Below, one piece after another: positions 1 through 5,264 of a DNA stretch of 5,264 nucleotides. The notes beneath the pieces were generated by a model, which worked only from the letters and a program-made list of their open reading frames with translations, ran no database searches and was not told where the DNA came from. This stretch comes from an uncultured Bacteroidia bacterium (GTDB taxonomy: Bacteria > Bacteroidota > Bacteroidia > Bacteroidales > UBA932): assembly GCA_902796455.1 (NCBI GenBank), contig CADBPH010000202.1:1-5264 (forward strand), in the 5' to 3' direction. The translations under genes were made by a program, and so were the position numbers. The first letter of the stretch is position 1. Each line of letters begins with the position of its first letter.

Positions 1-1563
1 AAGAAAGAAGGCTGTCCGGATTACTGGCCGAACATGGTGGCCCTGTGGATCCTGCAGGAGTATTATGAATATACGGCGGATGAACGCGTCATCCCGTTCA
101 TGCTGAAGTACTTCCAGTATCTTAACAGCGTGCCGGACGACGAACTGTATACGACTTATTGGGAGAATACCCGGGCCGGGGACAACCTCTGGACGGTAGC
201 CTGGTTGTATGCCAGGACGGGGGAGGAATGGCTGCTGGGCTTTGCCGACAAGATCCACCGGTCCATGGCGGACTGGACCTCTCCCTCAACCCTTCCGAAC
301 TGGCATAATGTCAATATTGCCGAATGCTTCCGGGAGCCGGCGACGTATTACATGTTTGCGAAAGACAGTGCCCTGCTTCGGGCCACCTACCGCGATTACC
401 GTCTGGTCCGGCGGGCTTTTGGCCAGGTCCCGGGCGGGATGTTCGGGGCAGACGAAAACGCCCGGAACGGCTACATCGATCCCCGGCAGGGAACGGAGAC
501 CTGTGGGTTTGTCGAGCAGATGGCCTCCGATGAGATCCTGATGCTGATTACCGGAGACCCGCTTTGGGCGGAAAACTGCGAGGATGTGGCGTTCAACAGC
601 TTACCGGCGGCATTCATGCCGGACTACAAATCGCTGCGCTATATCACATGTCCCAACATGACTATCAGCGATGCGGTCAACCATAGTCCGAGCATCCAGA
701 ACCGGGGTCCTTTCCTGTCCATGAATCCTTTCTCCAGCCGTTGCTGCCAGCACAATCATGGCTTCGGATGGCCCTATTATGCTGCGCACCTGGTGATGGC
801 GACCCCTGACAACGGGGCGGCCGTTCTCTTGTACAATGCCTGTGAGGCGAAGGTAAAAGTGGGTGACGGAAAGGAAATCACGTTGAAAGAGGAGACGCAT
901 TATCCGTTTGATACCGCCGTCAAATTCATTGTTTCGGCGCCGGAGGCCGTCACCTTCCCGCTGTATCTCCGGATTCCGTCCTGGTGCAAGGGCGCCCGGA
1001 TCAAGGTGGCGGGTCGTGCCACCTCCGTCAAGGGCGGCCAATACGCCCGCATCGAGCGGCAGTGGAAAGACGGGGATGTTGTCGAACTGGAACTTCCGAT
1101 GGAGATTTCCATGCGCGAATGGGCGGTCAACCAGCACAGTGTCAGCGTGGATTACGGTCCGCTGACGCTTTCCCTGGCGATTGAGGAAGAATATGTCAAG
1201 GCAGACAGCCGCGACAATGCGATTGGTTCTTCCCGCTGGCAGGAAGGAGCGGATGCCTCTGCCTGGCCTTCCTGGAGTATCCACGCGAAGAGCCCCTGGA
1301 ACTATGCGCTGGATTGTTCCGCTCCGGTCCGCCTGTCGGAACGCCGTCCCTGGCCTTCTGACAATAATCCCTTCACCCCTGAGAATGTTCCCCTGCGGTT
1401 TACTGCGACGGGGGTGAAAGTCCCTTCCTGGGGATGGGATGCCACCGGATTTACGGAAGTGCTGCCCGATGAGGATGCGCCGCGGGCCCGGGAAGGGGAA
1501 ACCCTCTCCCTGATACCCATGGGCGCTGCCCGGCTGCGGATTTCCGCCTTCCCGCAGCGGTGA
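1..1563 (+). CDS. GH127-family (DUF1680) glycoside hydrolase, beta-L-arabinofuranosidase-like, 5' partial
   Basis: The frame is open from the first base, so the true start lies to the left; 520 residues and the TGA stop are visible. Numbering from position 1, the catalytic (alpha/alpha)6 part shows HNVN (102-105), a Glu in GADEN (152), GTETC (Glu166, Cys168) and a Cys-Cys pair (248-249). In the family reference HypBA1, a Glu and three Cys bind zinc, the first Cys of the CC pair is the nucleophile, and a Glu about 16 residues before the ETC Glu is the acid/base. Spacing here is similar (Cys168 to Cys248, 80 residues; Glu152 to Glu166, 14), so the active site seems intact. The C-terminal beta-rich part carries LRIPSWC (323-329) and DYGPL (384-388), both usual in DUF1680. 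Known family activities include removal of beta-L-arabinofuranose and related plant sugars. The substrate here cannot be told, and the sequence around the motifs is divergent. Any signal peptide would be in the missing part. Confidence 0.85.
   Translation, partial: KKEGCPDYWPNMVALWILQEYYEYTADERVIPFMLKYFQYLNSVPDDELYTTYWENTRAGDNLWTVAWLYARTGEEWLLGFADKIHRSMADWTSPSTLPNWHNVNIAECFREPATYYMFAKDSALLRATYRDYRLVRRAFGQVPGGMFGADENARNGYIDPRQGTETCGFVEQMASDEILMLITGDPLWAENCEDVAFNSLPAAFMPDYKSLRYITCPNMTISDAVNHSPSIQNRGPFLSMNPFSSRCCQHNHGFGWPYYAAHLVMATPDNGAAVLLYNACEAKVKVGDGKEITLKEETHYPFDTAVKFIVSAPEAVTFPLYLRIPSWCKGARIKVAGRATSVKGGQYARIERQWKDGDVVELELPMEISMREWAVNQHSVSVDYGPLTLSLAIEEEYVKADSRDNAIGSSRWQEGADASAWPSWSIHAKSPWNYALDCSAPVRLSERRPWPSDNNPFTPENVPLRFTATGVKVPSWGWDATGFTEVLPDEDAPRAREGETLSLIPMGAARLRISAFPQR
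1533..1558 (+). repeat. 7-bp inverted repeat at the 3' end of the GH127 gene
   Basis: GCTGCGG (1533-1539) pairs perfectly with CCGCAGC (1552-1558) across a 12-base loop, just inside the stop codon at 1561-1563. No T-run follows directly; the nearest is TTTT at 1578-1581. It is a weak candidate for transcript-end structure and may simply be coding sequence. Confidence 0.25.
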
Positions 1564-1584
1564 GACCAGAGGGGAGGTTTTACG

Positions 1585-1598
1585 AACCCACGTTGGTT
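1585..1598. promoter_or_regulatory. Imperfect palindrome upstream of the nan promoter, candidate operator
   Basis: AACCCACGTTGGTT matches its own reverse complement at 12 of 14 positions (AACCnACGTnGGTT, centred between 1591 and 1592). It ends four bases before the proposed -33 TTTG of the lyase promoter, where an activator or repressor could act. The symmetry is seen directly; the regulatory role is inferred, and the cognate regulator is not in the window. Confidence 0.35.
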
Positions 1599-1602
1599 GA
1601 TT

Positions 1603-1632
1603 TTTGACTTTTACAACCGTCCGCAACTTTTG
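1603..1632 (+). promoter_or_regulatory. Bacteroidota-type promoter for the sialic-acid operon
   Basis: TTTG at 1603-1606 is followed after 18 bases by AACTTTTG at 1625-1632. The Bacteroidota primary sigma-factor consensus is TTTG, about 19 bases, then TAnnTTTG; only the first T of the -7 element and one base of spacing differ. Transcription would begin near 1638-1641, leaving about 25 bases of leader before the ATG at 1665. The element overlaps the upstream in-frame GTG at 1632, which argues against that codon as the lyase start. Confidence 0.5.
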
Positions 1633-1664
1633 TGGACAGCAATGAAAAAATACGTTATATAACC

Positions 1665-2576
1665 ATGAATAGAATGAGGGGATTGATATGCGCGCCGTTT
1701 ACGGCTTTTGATGCAAGCGGGAAAGTAGATTTGGGCAAAGTCGCCCTGCAGGCGCGTTTTTACAAGGATAATGGAATCAGTGGGGTATTTGCCTGCGGAA
1801 CAACGGGTGAAGGATCGGCCTTGACACAGGGGGAGAAAAAGGCGTTATTCAAGGAATGGTCGAAATACCGGGAAGTCAATTTCTCCGTAATTGGTTTCTT
1901 GGGCGGTACCAGTGTGAACGAGTGCATCGAACTGGCAAAATACGCGTGCGAAGTGGGACTTGATGCGGTAGCGATGACGGCTCCGTATTACCAGAAAGCA
2001 GCGAATGTCAATGATTTGGCCCTGACTTTGGCGGAAGTCGCTGCCGCTGTTCCAGAAATGCCGTTCTATTATTATCATATCCCGGTGCTGACGCATGTTT
2101 CCTTTGACATGCTTCAGTTGCTGAAGGCCGTGGATGGGCTGATTCCGAACTTTGCCGGAATCAAGTTTACCTTTGAGAATATGATGGACTACCAGATGTG
2201 TCTGGAATACAAGGACCGGAAATACAATATTCTTTGGGGACGCGATGAAATGCTTTTGGAGGCTCTTTCCATCGGTGCGGATGCATTTGTCGGTAGTACA
2301 TATGGATATAGTGCTCCTGTATATCATGCAATCAGGGATGCTTTTGAGGCGGGAGACAGGAGTCTCGCCGCCAGGCTTCAGTACGAAGCCAACCGTATGA
2401 TCGCCCTCTTGGGGAAATATGGGAACGGAACAGGGAAAGCGTTCATGAAGGCGGCCGGCTTGGATCTGGGGCCTTGCCGCCGGCCGCTGGCTACCCTGTC
2501 CCCATCAGCGTATGAGTCTTTCCAGAGGGATCTTCAGGAAACCCGGTTTGAAGAATTCAAGAATGTTTTCAAATGA
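1665..2576 (+). CDS. nanA: N-acetylneuraminate lyase (sialic acid aldolase)
   Basis: Cytoplasmic class I aldolase of the DapA/NanA TIM-barrel family, cleaving N-acetylneuraminate to N-acetylmannosamine and pyruvate. From ATG 1665 it is 303 residues, close to E. coli NanA (297). Visible motifs are APFTAF near the N terminus, GTTGEG (45-50, carboxylate-binding loop), YYHIP with the catalytic Tyr at 137 (the same number as in E. coli NanA), the Schiff-base Lys at 167 in GIKFT, RDE at 193-195 and GSTYG at 210-214. The DE pair fits the sugar-binding Asp/Glu of sialate lyases and favours NanA over dihydrodipicolinate synthase, as does the sialidase neighbour. The frame extends up to a GTG at 1632, but that codon lies in the proposed -7 element. 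ATG 1665 has an A/T-rich leader without Shine-Dalgarno, normal for this phylum; ATG 1674 is an alternative start. It is first in the operon, and its stop overlaps the sialidase start by four bases. Bacteroides literature often calls it nanL. Confidence 0.93.
   Translation: MNRMRGLICAPFTAFDASGKVDLGKVALQARFYKDNGISGVFACGTTGEGSALTQGEKKALFKEWSKYREVNFSVIGFLGGTSVNECIELAKYACEVGLDAVAMTAPYYQKAANVNDLALTLAEVAAAVPEMPFYYYHIPVLTHVSFDMLQLLKAVDGLIPNFAGIKFTFENMMDYQMCLEYKDRKYNILWGRDEMLLEALSIGADAFVGSTYGYSAPVYHAIRDAFEAGDRSLAARLQYEANRMIALLGKYGNGTGKAFMKAAGLDLGPCRRPLATLSPSAYESFQRDLQETRFEEFKNVFK
2451..2487 (+). repeat. GC-only 9-bp inverted repeat inside the lyase gene
   Basis: GCGGCCGGC (2451-2459) and GCCGGCCGC (2479-2487) are perfect reverse complements separated by 19 bases. 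In mRNA this gives a strong all-G/C stem about 85 bases before the sialidase start. No T-run follows, so it is not an intrinsic terminator. It could modulate mRNA stability, or be a by-product of Ala/Gly/Arg codons. Confidence 0.35.
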
Positions 2577-3682
2577 AAAGAATACTTGTACTGATTCTTC
2601 TCCTGGCGTCATCCCGCCTGACCATGGGGCAGACTCCTTCCGGACAGATTGTCTTCAACCAGGGAGAAAAGGGGGTCCATACTTACCGTATCCCTGCTAT
2701 TGTCCGTACCCAATCCGGAGTCCTGCTGGCTTTTGCCGAGGCCCGGCACGGTAGTACCTCCGATACGGGCGACATTGACTTGGTTGTCAAGCGTTCGCTG
2801 GACGGTGGGAAGACATGGGGCGAGATGATCACCATTTGGGACGACGGAGCGAATGTTTGCGGCAATCCGGCCCCAGTCGTAGACAGGCGGACTGGGCGGG
2901 TGGTTTTGTTGGCGACCTGGAATGACGGGCGGGATCACGAACCGGCCATTCATCATCGCACTTCATTCAATACGCGCCGTGTTTTCTGCCTGTATTCCGA
3001 TGATGAAGGGTTGACTTGGTCTGAGCCGAAGGATATTACGGCGCAGGCGAAGGTCCCGGAATGGACGTGGTATGCCACGGGACCCGGCCATGCCCTCCAA
3101 CTGCGTGACGGACGCCTGGTTGTCGGCTGCGACCATGGGAATTTCGGCGGCAGGTCTACTTCTCATGTCATTTATTCCGATGACGGGGGAGACACCTGGC
3201 AAATCGGCGGCGGGGCGGGCGTAGGCAACGAGAGTACAGTCGTGGAGCTCCCCGGGGGGGATCTGATGCTGAACATGCGCAATAACCTGATGAAGGGCCG
3301 CGGTGCCGACGATATCTGGCGACAGGTGGCGATCAGCAAGGACCGGGGTATTTCTTTTGAGCCCCCGTACTCCGATAAAGCCCTCGTGGAACCCGTATGC
3401 CAAGCCAGTCTTATCAATCGTTCGGTACGACGGAGGCCATCCAAGGTCCTGTATTTCTCCAATCCCGAGCATGCGTCCAAACGACGCAACATGACGCTTC
3501 GCATGAGCAAGGATGCCGGTAAAACGTGGAAACGGGTGGCGACCATAACAGAAGGCCCGGCTTCTTACAGTGATTTGGTTATATTGAAGGGCGGTGACGT
3601 TGGCGTACTGTATGAGGGTGGCGAGAAAACAGCCATTGATGCGATTTATTTTACGCGTATCCCCCGTAAGAACTTGAAATGA
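2573..3682 (+). CDS. nanH: Exo-alpha-sialidase (neuraminidase), GH33, exported
   Basis: Hydrolyses terminal alpha-linked sialic acids from glycans, probably in the periplasm. Of 369 residues, 1-19 look like a Sec signal peptide (MKR, a Leu/Ile-rich core, likely cleavage after TMG); there is no lipobox Cys. The rest is a single six-bladed propeller. GH33 hallmarks are YRIP with Arg39 (first Arg of the triad), Asp64 in SDTGD as likely acid/base, Glu220 in NEST paired with Tyr332 in SYSDL (the nucleophile), Arg236 in NMRNN, and a third Arg at 304 or 305. Asp boxes (SxDxGxTW) lie at 75-82, 142-149, 202-209 and 312-319, with a degenerate one at 255-262. All expected catalytic residues appear present. 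At this length there is no room for the N-terminal carbohydrate-binding module of longer Bacteroides sialidases such as the roughly 540-residue B. thetaiotaomicron enzyme. Its ATG overlaps the lyase stop (ATGA) and its stop overlaps the next start, suggesting translational coupling. Linkage preference cannot be read from the sequence. Confidence 0.93.
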   Translation: MKRILVLILLLASSRLTMGQTPSGQIVFNQGEKGVHTYRIPAIVRTQSGVLLAFAEARHGSTSDTGDIDLVVKRSLDGGKTWGEMITIWDDGANVCGNPAPVVDRRTGRVVLLATWNDGRDHEPAIHHRTSFNTRRVFCLYSDDEGLTWSEPKDITAQAKVPEWTWYATGPGHALQLRDGRLVVGCDHGNFGGRSTSHVIYSDDGGDTWQIGGGAGVGNESTVVELPGGDLMLNMRNNLMKGRGADDIWRQVAISKDRGISFEPPYSDKALVEPVCQASLINRSVRRRPSKVLYFSNPEHASKRRNMTLRMSKDAGKTWKRVATITEGPASYSDLVILKGGDVGVLYEGGEKTAIDAIYFTRIPRKNLK

Positions 3683-5264
3683 AAAACTTTACTTACTTTC
3701 TGCTGGGGGTGCTGCTATTGTGGCTTCCGTCATGCAGCCGTTCAGAATTATCCGGTATGGAAGAGGAAGGGGCACTGACCCTGACCCAGTCGGAAAGCCT
3801 GGAATGGAGCCGGACGGTGCTTCCGCCTTCTCCATCGGATACGGCCGGGAATCTGGGCCTGGCCGGCGTCTATGCCGGCATGATTGACGGTCGGCTGGTC
3901 TTGGCCGGTGGTGCGAATTTTCCGGAAGGACTGCCCTCGGATGGTGGACCAAAGGTTTGGTATTCGGATGTTTATGTTCAAGATGCCGATGCCGGCTGGA
4001 CTTGTTGGCCTGGAGCGCTCGGGAAAGAATCGGCTTATGGTGTCACCATCCCTTATGAAGGAGGGCTGTTGCTGATCGGCGGCTGTCGGGCAGGGGAATG
4101 CCTGGCAGATATCCGCCTGCTCTGCATGGATGAAAAAGGGAAGCCATTCGTGGAGGAATGGGGGTCTTTGCCCTTCCCGTTGTCCAATATGGCGGGCGGT
4201 AAGGTTGGCAGTCAGGTCTTTTTGGCGGGTGGAATTTCCTCGATGACTGGAAACGCCTTGGATTCTTTCCTGGCTTTGGACTTGAAAACCCGCTCCTGCC
4301 GCGAATTGCCTTGGCCGGAAGCGCCGCCCCGGGCCTTTTCCGTCGGCGTTGTGCAGAGCGACGGGATGGATAATTGTTTCTATTTGTTCAGTGGGCGGAA
4401 TTTCCAGGGTCAGGGCCCCTGGGAAGTCTTGAAAGATGGCTGGGTTTGGAATCCGCGATTGGAATCCTGGAAGGTAGTAAAAGGCGATTTCCCGGTGATG
4501 GCTGGCAGTGCCGTACCGTTCGGGACGAACCACATCCTGTTTGCAGGCGGCCGAAGCGAAGACCCAGCAACTCCGGACAATGTGTTGCGGATCTATCATA
4601 CAGTCACATCGTCCATGTTGACTGTGCCGGTTGAGGATCAGATACTTCCCGTAACGACAGCGATGGTCCGCAAAGGCAATTCCTTTTTCGTGTGCAGCGG
4701 AGAAGTGGCACCGGGAGTCCGGACACCCGTTGTCCTGAAAGGGGATATCCACAGCCGGGTCAGGGCATTGGGTTGGTTGGATATCTGCGTAATCATTATT
4801 TATTTCCTGCTTTTGGCCGGAATGGGCGTTTTTTTCTCCAAACGGCAGAAAAACACGGAAGATTATTTCAAAGGCGGAGGTCGTATCCCTTGGTTTATCG
4901 TAGGTTTGAGCATATTCGGAACAAGTCTGTCTGCGATTACCTTCATGTCTATCCCGGCGAAAGCGTATGCGACAGATTGGAGCTATTTGTTCTTCAATCT
5001 GGGGATTGTTTTGGTTGTCCCCCTAATTACCCTGCTGTTCATTCCGAAATTCCGCAGTCTGGGCGTAACGACGGCGTATGAATATCTGGAGCAGCGGTTC
5101 AGCCCGTTTGTCCGCATTCTGTGCAGTGTGTCTTTTATATTGTATCAAATCGGCCGGATGGGTGTTGTGCTGCTTCTTCCATCTATCGCCTTGAACATTG
5201 TCACGGGAATCAATATTTTCGCCTGCATTTCACTGATGGGTCTCTTGGCCTTGATCTATACCTA
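3679..5264 (+). CDS. Fusion of a cyclically permuted NanM-like Kelch sialate mutarotase with an SSS-family sodium:sialate symporter, 3' partial
   Basis: ATG 3679 overlaps the sialidase stop (ATGA). The frame has no stop to the right edge: 528 complete codons are visible. Residues 1-19 form a signal peptide ending in a lipobox, LPSC, with Cys19. Residues about 50-355 are a Kelch beta-propeller, with GGANFP (77-82), SAYGVTIP (118-125), GG repeats near 134, 184 and 290, FSGRN (237-241) and SGEVAPGVRTP (340-350). These are NanM/YjhT motifs, but GGANFP precedes the GExxPGxRT motif, the reverse of E. coli NanM, as in the cyclically permuted mutarotase family. After a short linker come hydrophobic helices at about 366-387, 402-431, 435-456, 480-509 and 512 to the edge, fitting an SSS transporter. 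The Lys/Arg-rich loop 388-402 should be cytoplasmic, so the propeller is periplasmic. The role is inferred: convert released alpha-Neu5Ac to beta and import it with sodium. The rest of the symporter, usually several hundred residues, is cut off. Confidence 0.88.
   Translation, partial: MKNFTYFLLGVLLLWLPSCSRSELSGMEEEGALTLTQSESLEWSRTVLPPSPSDTAGNLGLAGVYAGMIDGRLVLAGGANFPEGLPSDGGPKVWYSDVYVQDADAGWTCWPGALGKESAYGVTIPYEGGLLLIGGCRAGECLADIRLLCMDEKGKPFVEEWGSLPFPLSNMAGGKVGSQVFLAGGISSMTGNALDSFLALDLKTRSCRELPWPEAPPRAFSVGVVQSDGMDNCFYLFSGRNFQGQGPWEVLKDGWVWNPRLESWKVVKGDFPVMAGSAVPFGTNHILFAGGRSEDPATPDNVLRIYHTVTSSMLTVPVEDQILPVTTAMVRKGNSFFVCSGEVAPGVRTPVVLKGDIHSRVRALGWLDICVIIIYFLLLAGMGVFFSKRQKNTEDYFKGGGRIPWFIVGLSIFGTSLSAITFMSIPAKAYATDWSYLFFNLGIVLVVPLITLLFIPKFRSLGVTTAYEYLEQRFSPFVRILCSVSFILYQIGRMGVVLLLPSIALNIVTGINIFACISLMGLLALIYT

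Noticed and set aside
1533..1581. Intrinsic terminator after the GH127 gene
   Set aside because: The 7-bp stem has a 12-base loop and the only T-run (1578-1581) is about 20 bases downstream and short, so it does not meet the usual form.
601..1626. Minus-strand open frame of 341 codons opposite the GH127 gene
   Set aside because: The + strand has family-specific catalytic motifs over the same bases; the antisense product is Arg/Pro/Gly-rich with no recognisable family.
3748..4752. Long minus-strand open frame (334 codons) opposite the Kelch domain
   Set aside because: It is antisense to a frame with clear NanM-like motifs, shows no recognisable domain, and its composition is that of a reverse-strand shadow.
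4770..4780. Separate symporter gene starting at a TTG codon near the junction
   Set aside because: The TTG codons at residues 364 and 367 have no ribosome-binding site or intergenic gap, and the upstream frame enters with no stop, so a single fused gene is simpler.
4692..5081. Plus-strand 129-codon open frame at the propeller/transporter junction
   Set aside because: It is a different frame from the fusion gene, lacks hydrophobic helices or known motifs, and the fusion frame is continuous through this stretch.
1..5264. CRISPR array, tRNA or rRNA, insertion sequence, attachment site
   Set aside because: No regularly spaced repeats, cloverleaf-like segments, transposase motifs or terminal inverted repeats were seen; almost all bases are explained by four coding regions.

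Overview
The window looks like part of a carbohydrate-scavenging locus from a member of the Bacteroidota, probably a gut Bacteroidales. Three things point that way: the gene content (a GH127/DUF1680 hydrolase next to sialic-acid genes), a TTTG / TAnnTTTG-like promoter, and the absence of Shine-Dalgarno sequences before every visible start. G+C is moderate and uneven, visibly higher in the first gene than in the lyase gene. The genus cannot be named from this sequence.

Layout, all on the + strand. (1) Positions 1-1563 hold the 3' part of a GH127-family (DUF1680) glycoside hydrolase cut by the left edge. (2) Positions 1564-1664 are a 101-base intergenic gap with an imperfect palindrome and a Bacteroidota-type promoter. 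(3) Positions 1665-2576 encode an N-acetylneuraminate lyase. (4) Positions 2573-3682 encode a short exported GH33 sialidase. (5) From 3679 to the right edge runs one open frame that has no stop in the window. It encodes a signal peptide with lipobox, a Kelch beta-propeller of the cyclically permuted NanM/YjhT mutarotase type, and then, in frame, the first helices of a sodium:solute symporter (SSS). Genes 3, 4 and 5 are joined by two 4-base ATGA stop/start overlaps, so they read as one operon.

The three operon genes make a short sialic-acid route. The periplasmic sialidase would release alpha-Neu5Ac. The periplasmic propeller would speed its conversion to the beta anomer. The attached symporter would carry it through the inner membrane, and the cytoplasmic lyase would cleave it to ManNAc and pyruvate. 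The most notable item is the fusion of anomerase and transporter in one polypeptide, apparently with a lipoprotein-type N terminus. NanE, a ManNAc kinase and outer-membrane SusC/D-type import proteins are not in the window and may lie outside it. The GH127 gene is separated by its own gap and may belong to a different transcription unit.
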